Origin: PKWO01 sp036384915
GTDB taxonomy: Bacteria; Pseudomonadota; Gammaproteobacteria; Burkholderiales; Burkholderiaceae_D
Length of the DNA: 64,000 bases
Reading direction: 5' to 3'
Assembly: GCA_036384915.1 (NCBI GenBank)
Contig: DASVLJ010000069.1
Span: forward strand, 1-64,000
Shown: positions 13,341-22,117 of the stretch, piece by piece
Numbering within the stretch: the first letter of the stretch is position 1
Layout of the letters: each line of letters opens with the position of its first letter
Position numbers and translations under genes: made by a program
Notes under the pieces: generated by a model
Databases searched by the model: none
What the model was told of the DNA's origin: nothing
The model's input: only the letters and a program-made list of their open reading frames with translations

Positions 13341-15755
13341 TTGAGCAGTGCATCGAAACGTAAATGGCGTCGCTTGGCATTGATCTGGGGCGGCGGCGCG
13401 CTGGGCGCCGCGTTCGCCTTGATTCTCCTCATGGTTGCCTACGTTTATGTCTTCGTCGTGCCCAATTTGCCGACGCTTGAATCGATCACCGATTACCAGC
13501 CCAAGATTCCGCTGCGCATCTATACCGCCGATCATGCGTTGATCGGCGAGTTCGGCGAAGAGCATCGCAACTTCGTTCCGATCAAGGATATGCCCGACGT
13601 GATGAAGAAGGCGGTGCTCGCGGCCGAAGACGCCAGGTTCTACGAGCACGGCGCGCTCGACATGAAGGGTATAACAAGAGCGCTGGCCGTCGACGTTGCT
13701 ACGCTGTCGTTCCGCCAGGGCGGCGGCACGATCACGATGCAGGTCGGACGCGAATTTTTTCTCTCCCGGCGCAAGTACCTGTTCCGCAAGGTCACGGAAA
13801 TCGTTTTGGCCTACCGCATCGAGTCGGCCTTGAGCAAGGACCAGATCCTCGAACTGTACATGAACCAGATGTATCTCGGAGAGCATGCCTACGGCTTCGG
13901 CAGTGCAGCCCAAATCTATTTCGGCAAGCCGATCAATGAGATTACGCTGGCGGAGGCGGCCATGCTGGCAGGAACACTCAAGGGACCGTCCTCCAACAAT
14001 CCCTACGTCAATCCTGCCAGGGCCAGGCAGCGCCAGCAATACGTTCTCGATCACATGCACGAGCTCGGATGGATCAATGACGCGCAATACAAAGCCGCGC
14101 AGCATGAACCGCTGCACCTGAACAGCAGCGCGCAACCGTTTTCCACGCATGCCGAATTCGCTGCCGAACTGGCGCGCCAGCAAATCGTCAAGCAATTCCC
14201 CGACGACGCCTACACGCACGGCTATGTTGTCACGACGACGCTCAAGAAAGCCGACCAGGACGCGGCCTACGATGCCGTCCGGCGCAATGTGATCGAGTAC
14301 GATCATCGCCATGGCTATCGCGGCCCCGAAGGCTACGTCGAGCTGGCTGGAGACCCCGACGAGCGCGATGATGCGATTGCCGAAGCCCTGCTCAAGCACC
14401 CCGCGAGCGACAACCTGCTGCCTGCAGTGGTGCTGGATGCGGACACCAAGCTGGTCAGGGTGGAGCAAATCGGCGGCGAAACATTGGAGATTAGCGGGGA
14501 GGGCTTGCGCTTTGCCGCGCCGGGGCTTGCGGCCAAGGCTCCGGCACAAAAGAAAATCAAGCGCGGCTCCATCATCCGCATCAGCAAGGATGACAAGGGC
14601 AAGTGGGAAGTCAACCAATTGCCCGAAGTCGCCGCGGCCTTCGTCGCCATCGATTCCGACACCGGCGCCTATCAGGCACTGGTCGGCGGGTTCGACTTCA
14701 ATCTGAACAAGTTCGACCACGTCAGCCAGGCCTGGCGCCAGCCCGGCTCCTCGTTCAAGCCCTTCGTCTATTCCGCCGCCCTGGAAAAGGGCTTCTGGCC
14801 CGGTACGCAAATCAACGACGTACCCCTGAGTGTGACGCCGGCCGAGAGCGGCGGCGGGCCGCTGTGGGAGCCGAAGAACGATGACGGCTTCGACAACGCC
14901 CCGATCTCGATGCGCTATGCGCTCGCCAAATCGAAGAACGTGCCTTCCGTGCGTATCCTGAAAGCCATCACCCCGCAATACGCCCAACCCTATGTAGCGC
15001 GTTTCGGTTTCGATGCCGCGAAGATTCCGACCAACCTGACCATGGTTCTCGGCACGGGCTCGGTGACGCCTTTGGAGGAGGCGGGCGCCTATGCCGTGTT
15101 TGCCAACGGCGGCTTCCAGATCCAACCCTATATGGTCGACAAAATCGCCGACACCAAGGGCAGGACCTTTTTCGAAGCCAAGCCGACGCACGCCGGCCAG
15201 GAAAGCGAACGCGTCATCGATGCGCGCAATGCCTTCATCATGAACAGCATGCTGCAGCAGGTGGTGCGCTCGGGCACCGGTGCGATGGCCTCGAAGTTGG
15301 GCCGCAGCGACATCGCCGGCAAGACCGGGACCACCAGCGATGCCCTGGACGGCTGGTTTTCCGGTTATGGCGGCAAGCTGGTGGCTGTGTCGTGGATGGG
15401 CTACGACGAACCGAAATCGCTGGGCAGCCGGGAATTCGGTGCGACCTTGGCTTTGCCGGCCTGGATCGACTATATGCGCGTGGCTTTGAAGGGCGTGCCG
15501 GACGTGCAGCGGCCCGTGCCGGGCGGCGTGGTGCAGAACAATGGCGACTGGATCTATGCCGAATTCGCCGAGTCCGGCGGCGTGGCGACCTTGGGTATGG
15601 AGGACGCGCAAGCGACGCAGGATCAGCAGCAATTGGCGCCGGAGCCGGTCGCCGCGCCGATCCAGGGGGCGACCCTGCCGGCCAATCAACCGACGCCGGA
15701 AGAGCAGGAAAGGCAGCGAGCGATTGATATGTTCAAGAGCGGCGACAACAAATAA
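13341..15755 (+). CDS. mrcA: Penicillin-binding protein 1A (bifunctional transglycosylase/transpeptidase)
   Basis: This class A PBP polymerises and cross-links peptidoglycan in the periplasm. The best start is TTG 13341, ten bases after GGAGAAC, giving 804 residues beginning MSSASKRKW. A perfect -10 (TATACT, 13303-13308) lies upstream. One N-terminal membrane anchor (about 13-37) precedes the GT51 domain, with EDARFYEHGALD carrying the catalytic glutamate and GGGTITMQVGREFFLS. The long OB-like linker typical of PBP1A follows. The transpeptidase has SSFK with the catalytic serine at about 470, SKN near residue 533, and GKTGTT at about 660. The C-terminus is an alanine/proline/glutamine-rich tail. 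In many proteobacteria ponA/mrcA sits next to pilM; here it does not. Confidence 0.95.
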   Translation: MSSASKRKWRRLALIWGGGALGAAFALILLMVAYVYVFVVPNLPTLESITDYQPKIPLRIYTADHALIGEFGEEHRNFVPIKDMPDVMKKAVLAAEDARFYEHGALDMKGITRALAVDVATLSFRQGGGTITMQVGREFFLSRRKYLFRKVTEIVLAYRIESALSKDQILELYMNQMYLGEHAYGFGSAAQIYFGKPINEITLAEAAMLAGTLKGPSSNNPYVNPARARQRQQYVLDHMHELGWINDAQYKAAQHEPLHLNSSAQPFSTHAEFAAELARQQIVKQFPDDAYTHGYVVTTTLKKADQDAAYDAVRRNVIEYDHRHGYRGPEGYVELAGDPDERDDAIAEALLKHPASDNLLPAVVLDADTKLVRVEQIGGETLEISGEGLRFAAPGLAAKAPAQKKIKRGSIIRISKDDKGKWEVNQLPEVAAAFVAIDSDTGAYQALVGGFDFNLNKFDHVSQAWRQPGSSFKPFVYSAALEKGFWPGTQINDVPLSVTPAESGGGPLWEPKNDDGFDNAPISMRYALAKSKNVPSVRILKAITPQYAQPYVARFGFDAAKIPTNLTMVLGTGSVTPLEEAGAYAVFANGGFQIQPYMVDKIADTKGRTFFEAKPTHAGQESERVIDARNAFIMNSMLQQVVRSGTGAMASKLGRSDIAGKTGTTSDALDGWFSGYGGKLVAVSWMGYDEPKSLGSREFGATLALPAWIDYMRVALKGVPDVQRPVPGGVVQNNGDWIYAEFAESGGVATLGMEDAQATQDQQQLAPEPVAAPIQGATLPANQPTPEEQERQRAIDMFKSGDNK

Positions 15756-15781
15756 GAACTTCTCTCGCCCTGGCTTCCTAC

Positions 15782-15823
15782 GCCGGGCGCCCCTATGCCG
15801 GGCGCCCCTATGCCGGGCGCCCC
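15782..15823. repeat. 15-bp tandem repeat, 2.8 copies, followed by GC-rich structured spacer
   Basis: The unit GCCGGGCGCCCCTAT is repeated at 15782, 15797 and (partial) 15812. Each unit contains the palindrome GGGCGCCC. The spacer to 15979 also holds a CCCCAAAAAGGGG hairpin and a duplicated GGGCGGCCAGC near 15950-15972. No convincing gene is seen in 15756-15979. Confidence 0.8.
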
Positions 15824-15979
15824 AAAAAGGGGCCATCACTTGCAAGCGAGTGTCGTTCAGTCGGCGGACCTTGCTCTGCAAAACCTCGGTTTTACCGCCC
15901 GCGGGCGAGGGGGCAAGGCGTGGAGGACTCTTGTGGGGAGAAACCCGGCGGGCGGCCAGCGGGCGGCCAGCGCGAGAGC

Positions 15980-18691
15980 TTAGGCCACGCTCTGTAATTT
16001 CTCTACGCGTTTCAGATCGCCCATCAAATACTTCGGGGCGTTGCGAATCAACTCTTCCGCCGCTTCGATCGTCACGGGCGGCGAGAAGATGTAGCCCTGG
16101 CCCACGAAGCAGCCGAGTTTTTTCAGTTCGGTAATCTGCTCGGGCGACTCCACGCCCTCGGCGATGGTTTCCAGATTCAGTGTCTGCGCCAGCGCCAGGA
16201 TCAGGCGCACGATTTCATTGTCTTCCTGGCGCATACCGGGATGGGAGCCGATGCCGCGCACGAAACTCTTGTCGATCTTGAGCACGTCGACCGGCAGTTT
16301 TTGCAGGTAGGAAAGCGAGGAGTAGCCGGTGCCGAAGTCGTCCAGCGCCAGGCGCAAGCCTTGCTGTTTCAGCAAAGCGAGGTTTTCGATGGTCTGCAGC
16401 GGATTGGCCATGGCCGAAGTCTCCGTGATTTCGAGCTCGACCGATTGCGGCAGCACGCCGGTCTCGCCGACGATGCGCTTGACGTCGCCGAGGAAGGACG
16501 ACTGCAGCAACTGGCGCATCGAGACGTTGACGGCGATCGTCAGATGCTGCGCCACGGGGTATTTCATCTGCCACTGGGACAATTGTTTGCAAGCCTGTTC
16601 CAGCACCCAGGCACCGATCGGCACCACCATGCCCGAGGCTTCCGCAATCGGAATGAACTCTTCCGGCGAAATTTCGCCGTATTCCATGCTGTTCCAGCGC
16701 AACAGCAATTCAAAGCCGATCACCGAGCCGTCGATCAACGACACCTTGGGCTGGTAAGTCAGCATCAGCTCGTTGCGCTCGAGTGCCAGGCGCAGCGCCA
16801 CTTCCAGGTGGGCCCGCTTGCTGGCGGCAGCCTGCAGCGAGGCGTCGTACACTTCGGCGCGGTTGCGGCCTCGTTCCTTGGCCTGGAACATGGCCGCATC
16901 GGCATCGCGTATCAATTCCGACGGGCTGCGATGGCCCTCCTGCAATTCCGCGATGCCTATACTGGCTTGCAGCTTGATCACGGTATCGTCAACCAGCAAG
17001 GGGCGTGAAATCTCCGCGAGCAGGGTTTCCGCCTTTTGCCGCGCCAGGTCCAGGCCGCCGTAGGTCAGGATGATGAATTCATTGCCGCCGAAGCGCGCCA
17101 TGAAATCGGATTCATCCAGGCAGCCCGAGATGCGTCCGGTCAATTCGGTCAGGCATTGGTCGCCGAAGTCGTGGCCGTGCGTATCGTTGACGCTCTTGAA
17201 CGAATCGAGATCGCAGAACAGCATGGCCATGCCGTGCGCCCTGCCGTCCGCCGCTTTGCTTCCAACAGTCCCCGGCTGCGCCATGGCTTCGCCGATGCGC
17301 GTCAACAGATAACGCCGGTTCGGCAGACCGGTCAGCGGATCGTGCAAGGCCTGGTATTCCAGGCGCATCTCGTACTGTTTGCGTTCGGTGATGTCGCGCG
17401 TGATGCCGAGGATGCCGGTCACGTTGCCCAGCGCGTCGCGCAGGGGGTATTTGTTGGTGCGGTACCAGCGCTCGTTGTCGGCGTCGGTCAAGCCTTGCAG
17501 CTCCACGCCTTCCTGCGGTACGCCGGTTTCGACCACGCGCATGTCCTGCATATGGATCGCATCGGCGATTTCATAGGCGTGCAATTCCTTGCCCGCTTCG
17601 GCGCGCGAGAGAAATACGTCATACGAAGTCTTGCCGCGCAATTCGTCTTCCGAGGCATAGCCGAAGCGGCGCTGGAAGCTCAAATTGCTGATGGTGAAGC
17701 AGCCGCGCAAATCCTTGGCATAGATCAGCGAGGGATTGAGATCGAGCACGGCGCGCAGCAGGGCGTGTTCCTGCTCAAGCTTGTTTTCTATGTCGGTGCG
17801 CGCCGACACGTCTTCCAGGCTGAACACCAGACCGCCGATGGCCGGGTCGTGCAGCATGTTGAAGCCGCTGGTCTCCATCCAGATCCATTGGCCGTTCTTG
17901 TGCTGCACTCGATGACGCGAAAAGATCTGGCTGCGCTCGTTGTCGCGCAGGTGGCGCAGTTTTTTCTGGTGTTCGATCACGTCGTCCGCGTGGATGCGCA
18001 GGATGGCGCCTTTGGCCGCCAATTCCTCGTGCGTATAGCCGAGCACGTCATGCAATGCGGGATTGGAGAATTTCAGGCGGTAGCCGGCGTCGCAGATCAG
18101 AAACACGTGGCGGGTGGCGCGAGAAATGGCGTCGAAGCGGCGTTCATTGGTACGCGCATGCCAGACCGCGCTGATGTTGGCGTTGAGCGCCTGCGACAGC
18201 AGGATGGCCAGCAAGCCGAGGAAGATGGTGGCGAACGTATGCGGCAGCCAATCGCTCATCGGCACGCCGAGGTCGAGATTCAAGCCCAAGCCGATCCAGG
18301 CGATCAGCAGCACGCCGCCAAGTGCAAAACCGCTTTCGATGACGAGCGGGAAAATGCCGGCCAGGGCGATCAGCCAGGGCAGGGGCGGGGTCGGCATGGC
18401 CCGCTGCAAGGTCAGCGTGACCACCACCGCCACCGAAGCCAGCAATTCGAGGATGGCACCGCCCGAAACGGATTTGACGAAGTGCGCCGCCAGATAGCGC
18501 AGGCCGGAAAGAGCAAACAAGCCGCCCAGCAAAACCAGGGCGGCGATGGAGACAGGAGTAAGATGCAGATGCTGCGCATAGGCGGCCATGGCCACGTCGA
18601 GCAGCAGGGTCAAATAAAACGAAAGCGACGAAATACGGAATATTTCGTCGCCGGTCACGACATCCTTGGCGACAAGGAAGCGCGGATTCAT
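15980..18691 (-). CDS. Membrane PAS-PAS-GGDEF-EAL protein, probable cyclic-di-GMP phosphodiesterase
   Basis: This 903-residue inner-membrane signalling protein has about six N-terminal hydrophobic helices (25-180) and a first PAS/PAC unit (185-300). A second PAS/PAC unit (about 310-440, ending GITRDITERKQYE) is followed by GGDEF (450-605) and EAL (620-890). The GGDEF motif reads GGNEF, so the acidic metal and catalytic residue is lost and cyclase activity is doubtful; such domains often bind GTP as regulators. The EAL domain keeps its key residues: FELLLRW (EAL variant), NVSMRQL, ELEITETS, DDFGTGYSSLSYL, KIDKSFV, TIAEGVE and the GQGYIFSPP end. It is therefore likely an active phosphodiesterase. 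Its ATG overlaps the purT stop (ATGA), so the two are probably translationally coupled although functionally unrelated. Confidence 0.92.
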   Translation of the reverse strand: MNPRFLVAKDVVTGDEIFRISSLSFYLTLLLDVAMAAYAQHLHLTPVSIAALVLLGGLFALSGLRYLAAHFVKSVSGGAILELLASVAVVVTLTLQRAMPTPPLPWLIALAGIFPLVIESGFALGGVLLIAWIGLGLNLDLGVPMSDWLPHTFATIFLGLLAILLSQALNANISAVWHARTNERRFDAISRATRHVFLICDAGYRLKFSNPALHDVLGYTHEELAAKGAILRIHADDVIEHQKKLRHLRDNERSQIFSRHRVQHKNGQWIWMETSGFNMLHDPAIGGLVFSLEDVSARTDIENKLEQEHALLRAVLDLNPSLIYAKDLRGCFTISNLSFQRRFGYASEDELRGKTSYDVFLSRAEAGKELHAYEIADAIHMQDMRVVETGVPQEGVELQGLTDADNERWYRTNKYPLRDALGNVTGILGITRDITERKQYEMRLEYQALHDPLTGLPNRRYLLTRIGEAMAQPGTVGSKAADGRAHGMAMLFCDLDSFKSVNDTHGHDFGDQCLTELTGRISGCLDESDFMARFGGNEFIILTYGGLDLARQKAETLLAEISRPLLVDDTVIKLQASIGIAELQEGHRSPSELIRDADAAMFQAKERGRNRAEVYDASLQAAASKRAHLEVALRLALERNELMLTYQPKVSLIDGSVIGFELLLRWNSMEYGEISPEEFIPIAEASGMVVPIGAWVLEQACKQLSQWQMKYPVAQHLTIAVNVSMRQLLQSSFLGDVKRIVGETGVLPQSVELEITETSAMANPLQTIENLALLKQQGLRLALDDFGTGYSSLSYLQKLPVDVLKIDKSFVRGIGSHPGMRQEDNEIVRLILALAQTLNLETIAEGVESPEQITELKKLGCFVGQGYIFSPPVTIEAAEELIRNAPKYLMGDLKRVEKLQSVA

Positions 18692-19905
18692 TTTCCGGAA
18701 ACAACGACAGGTTTGACCTTGGCAGCTGCTTCCTTGGCTCTCTGTCGCGCCGTATCGGTGTCGGGCGCGGTAGCCAGGGCCACACCCATGCGCCGTCGGG
18801 CAAAGGATTCCGGCTTGCCGAACAGCCGCAGGTCGGCGCCCGGCACACGCAGAGCATCGGCGACGCCTTCGAAGGCGATGGCCCTGGCTTCATGCTGGCC
18901 GTAGATCACGGCGGAAGCACCGGGGCTCCTGAGCGACACGTCCACCGGCAGGCCGAGAATGGCCTTGGCATGCAGCTCGAATTCGCTTTGCGCCTGGCTG
19001 CACATGGTCACCATGCCGGTGTCGTGCGGACGCGGGCTGACTTCCGAGAACCACACCATGTCGTCCTTGATGAACAGCTCTACGCCGAATACGCCGCGGC
19101 CGCCGAGGTTGCCGGTTACCTTCTTCGCGATGTCTTGGGCCCGCTCCAGCGCCAGCGGGCGCATGGCGCAGGGTTGCCAGGATTCGACGTAGTCGCCCTT
19201 GACCTGCACGTGGCCGATGGGTTCGCAAAAATGCGTTTGCACCTGGCCGCTCTCGTCGAGCGCGCGCACGGTCAGGAGCGTGATTTCATAGTCGAAATCG
19301 ATGAAGCCTTCCACGATCACGCGGCCCGCATCGACGCGGCTGCCGGCGGCGGCATAGTTCCAGGCGGCTTCGACTTCGGCCGCACTATCGATCTTCGATT
19401 GGCCCTTGCCGGAAGACGACATGACGGGCTTGATGACGCAGGGGAAAGCGATTTCGGCGCAAGCCGCGCGCAGTTCTTCCAAGCTGTCGGCGAAGCGATA
19501 GGGCGAGGTCGGTAATTGCAGCTCCTCCGCCGCAAGCCGGCGTATGCCCTCGCGGTTCATGGTGAGCCAGGCCGCCCGCGCCGTCGGCACTACCGTCACC
19601 TTGCCCGCATTTTCCAGCTCGACTAAGGTGGGCGTGGCGATGGCTTCGATTTCGGGCACGACGAGGTCGGGCTGTTCCTGCGCGATCAGCGCCGCCAGCG
19701 CGGGGCCGTCGGCCATGTTGACGACGTGGGCGCGGTGCGCAACCTGGTGGCCCGGCGCATCGGCATAACGGTCGACAGCGATCACTTCAACGCCCAAGCG
19801 CTGCAACGCGATGATGACTTCCTTGCCCAGCTCGCCGGAGCCGAGCAACATGATTTTCGTGGCTGTAGCGGAGAGTGGGGTCCCCAGCCGCTCAAAGGTT
19901 TTCAT
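18688..19905 (-). CDS. purT: Formate-dependent phosphoribosylglycinamide formyltransferase (GAR transformylase 2)
   Basis: This ATP-grasp enzyme of de novo purine synthesis uses formate and ATP to formylate GAR without folate. It has 405 residues, close to the E. coli enzyme. The N-terminal dinucleotide-like fold starts IMLLGSGELGKEVIIALQRL. The ATP-grasp region has VIKPVMSSSGKGQS as the ATP-binding loop, GRGVFGVELFI with a metal-binding glutamate, and SEVSPRPHDTGMVTM. The C-terminus carries the RRRMGVALA stretch typical of PurT. The 282 bases upstream on this strand (19906-20187) are AT-rich near 19905-19930 and hold its promoter region; no riboswitch was recognised there. Confidence 0.97.
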   Translation of the reverse strand: MKTFERLGTPLSATATKIMLLGSGELGKEVIIALQRLGVEVIAVDRYADAPGHQVAHRAHVVNMADGPALAALIAQEQPDLVVPEIEAIATPTLVELENAGKVTVVPTARAAWLTMNREGIRRLAAEELQLPTSPYRFADSLEELRAACAEIAFPCVIKPVMSSSGKGQSKIDSAAEVEAAWNYAAAGSRVDAGRVIVEGFIDFDYEITLLTVRALDESGQVQTHFCEPIGHVQVKGDYVESWQPCAMRPLALERAQDIAKKVTGNLGGRGVFGVELFIKDDMVWFSEVSPRPHDTGMVTMCSQAQSEFELHAKAILGLPVDVSLRSPGASAVIYGQHEARAIAFEGVADALRVPGADLRLFGKPESFARRRMGVALATAPDTDTARQRAKEAAAKVKPVVVSGK

Positions 19906-20131
19906 ATAGTAATAATAATTGTGGTATTACAGTGGCATCAATATGGTATGAGGCATTTTCCTCCCACCTAGAGGACGATACCAAAACTTTTAGCATTTGG
20001 ACAGCAAAAAATCCTGCCGTACGGCCATACCAGTTGAAAATTATTGTAAAGGCGGGATGATGGATTTCTCCAAAGAAATTTTCAATATGAAATAGCGAAT
20101 TTCAGGAGAGACCTGCCGACCTGCGGTAAAC

Positions 20132-20159
20132 AAAAAGCCGCCAGCTTGTGGCCGGCGGC
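20132..20159 (-). terminator. Rho-independent terminator of the MHS transporter gene
   Basis: Read on the minus strand, GCCGCCGG and CTGGCGGC form a 7-of-8 stem followed by TTTTT (AAAAA at 20132-20136 on the plus strand). Confidence 0.75.
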
Positions 20160-20187
20160 AAGAGGAGTGCAGCGGAGAAATTCCAGT

Positions 20188-21852
20188 TCAGTGATCGGCC
20201 GCGTAGATGTCGTTATCTTTGGTTTCGCGAATGAACAGGATGCCGATGACAGCGGTCGCCGCTGCGATGACGATCGGATACCAGAGGCCGTAGTAGATGT
20301 CGCCCTTGTAAGCCACCAAGGCGAACGAGAAAGTCGGCAGCAAGCCGCCCATCCAGCCGTTACCCAAGTGATATGGCAACGACATCGAAGTGTAGCGGAT
20401 GCGGGTCGGGAACATCTCTACCAGCATGGCGGCAATCGGGCCGTAAACCATCGTGACGTAAAGCACCAGAATGAAGAGCAGGATCAGGACCATCGGATAG
20501 TTAATCTGTTCCTTGTCGGCCTTGGTCGGATATCCGGCGGCCTTGATTGCGTCGCCCAGTTCCTTCTTGAAGGCCTTATCCTTGGCGGCAGCCTCTTCCT
20601 TGGGCAAGCCTGTCGCATCGTAGCCCTGGATGGTCTGCTCGCCGATCTTGATCGAAGCGATGGTGCCGGCCGGCGCGTCCACGGTTACGTATGCCACTGA
20701 AGATTGCGATAGCACAGTGCGGGCGATGTCGCATGAGGATGTGAATTTTTTCGTGCCGGTCGGGTTGAACAGGAACTGGCAGCGGCCCGGATCGGCCGTC
20801 ACGACCACCGGGGCCTTGGTCAATGCTGTTTCCAAAGCCGGATTGGCGAAGTGCGTCAGCGCGCCGAAGATCGGGAAATAGGTCAGCGCGGCCAGGATGC
20901 AGCCGGTCATGATGATCATCTTGCGGCCGATCTTGTCGGACAGGGAACCGAATACGATGAAGAACGGGGTGCCGATCAGTAGCGAACCGGCGATCAGGAA
21001 GTTGGCGGTCTGTGCATCGACTTTGAGCGTTTGCGTCAGGAAGAACAGGGCGTAGAACTGGCCGGCATACCACACTACGGCCTGGCCCATGGTCAAGCCG
21101 AAGAAGGCCAGGATGACGAGCTTCAGATTCTTCCACTGACCGAACGCTTCGGAAATCGGCGCCTTCGACGTCTTGCCTTCGGCCTTCATCTTTGCAAATG
21201 CCGGCGACTCGCTCATGGACAAGCGGATCCAGACCGAGACCATCAGCAGGAATACCGAGATCAGGAAGGGAATGCGCCAGCCCCAATCGGCAAATGCCTC
21301 TTCGCCGATCGACATGCGCGTGACCTGGATCACGATCAGGGACAGGAACAGGCCCATCGTGGCAGTGGTTTGAATCCAGGAGGTAAAGACGCCACGCTTG
21401 CCTGCGGGAGCATGTTCCGCCACATAGGTGGCGGCGCCGCCGTATTCGCCGCCCAAGGCCAGGCCTTGCAGGATGCGCAGCGATATCAGGATGATGGGCG
21501 CGGTGATCCCGATACTGCCGGCCGAAGGCAGGATGCCCACGAGAAAGGTCGAGCCGCCCATGATCAGGATGGTGACGAGGAAGGTATATTTACGGCCGAT
21601 CATGTCGCCGAGGCGGCCGAATACCAGTGCGCCGAAGGGGCGGACGATGAAGCCCGCGGCGAAAGCCAGCAAGGCGAAGATGAATGCGGTGGTAGGATCG
21701 GCGCCGGAAAAGAATTGCTTGGCGATGATCGCGGCCAAGGAGCCGTAGAGGTAAAAATCGTACCATTCGAACACCGTGCCGAGGGAGGAGGCGAAAATAA
21801 CCTTCTTTTCCTCGGTGGTGAGCCCGCGTGCAGCAGCTTGTGCAGTTGCCAT
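20188..21852 (-). CDS. MHS-family MFS transporter (metabolite:H+ symporter) with a periplasmic insert
   Basis: This 554-residue inner-membrane symporter starts at ATG 21852 after AAGGAGACATGC; the longer frame to 21900 lacks a better site. The MHS signatures are clear: SSLGTVFEWYDFYLYGSLAA at the start, RPFGALVFGRLGDMIGRKYT (motif A), and GLALGGEYGGAATYVAEHAP. There are about twelve membrane helices. Between helices 9 and 10 there is an extra hydrophilic block of about 100 residues (around 345-440) with two cysteines (GRCQF and SSCDI) that could form a disulfide. The rest resembles ProP/ShiA/KgtP-type symporters of organic acids. It is divergent from the thiolase gene, which suggests that the substrate may be a small organic acid. 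Confidence 0.9.
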   Translation of the reverse strand: MATAQAAARGLTTEEKKVIFASSLGTVFEWYDFYLYGSLAAIIAKQFFSGADPTTAFIFALLAFAAGFIVRPFGALVFGRLGDMIGRKYTFLVTILIMGGSTFLVGILPSAGSIGITAPIILISLRILQGLALGGEYGGAATYVAEHAPAGKRGVFTSWIQTTATMGLFLSLIVIQVTRMSIGEEAFADWGWRIPFLISVFLLMVSVWIRLSMSESPAFAKMKAEGKTSKAPISEAFGQWKNLKLVILAFFGLTMGQAVVWYAGQFYALFFLTQTLKVDAQTANFLIAGSLLIGTPFFIVFGSLSDKIGRKMIIMTGCILAALTYFPIFGALTHFANPALETALTKAPVVVTADPGRCQFLFNPTGTKKFTSSCDIARTVLSQSSVAYVTVDAPAGTIASIKIGEQTIQGYDATGLPKEEAAAKDKAFKKELGDAIKAAGYPTKADKEQINYPMVLILLFILVLYVTMVYGPIAAMLVEMFPTRIRYTSMSLPYHLGNGWMGGLLPTFSFALVAYKGDIYYGLWYPIVIAAATAVIGILFIRETKDNDIYAADH

Positions 21853-21978
21853 GCATGTCTCCTTTGTTGGTTTATGAGTGCAATATGTGGAAATTGCCAC
21901 GCTGGCAGTTTGCTAAGCAATCCTTACATGTTGCTTGCAAAATTGCACTTTCGATGGTGCGTTGCAACCTGAAATATT

Positions 21979-22011
21979 TTGCGAACGACCGTTCTAAAAT
22001 TGTGTTATGCT
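21979..22011 (+). promoter_or_regulatory. Operator and promoter candidate upstream of the thiolase gene
   Basis: GAACG-AC-CGTTC at 21983-21994 is a perfect inverted repeat with a two-base spacer. It follows a possible -35 TTGCGA (21979-21984) and overlaps the spacer to a weak -10 (TGTTAT or TATGCT near 22003-22011). The core matches the site before the hydratase/dehydrogenase gene. The gap 21853-22117 is otherwise featureless. Confidence 0.5.
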
Positions 22012-22117
22012 GGTATTTTGAATAAGCAAAACCGCCCGCAAGCTAGAAAAACAGCGGGCATCGATTCCCCCTCCCGGGCTACGGTGCCCGGGTTCAAAAC
22101 ATCGATAGGAGACTCAC

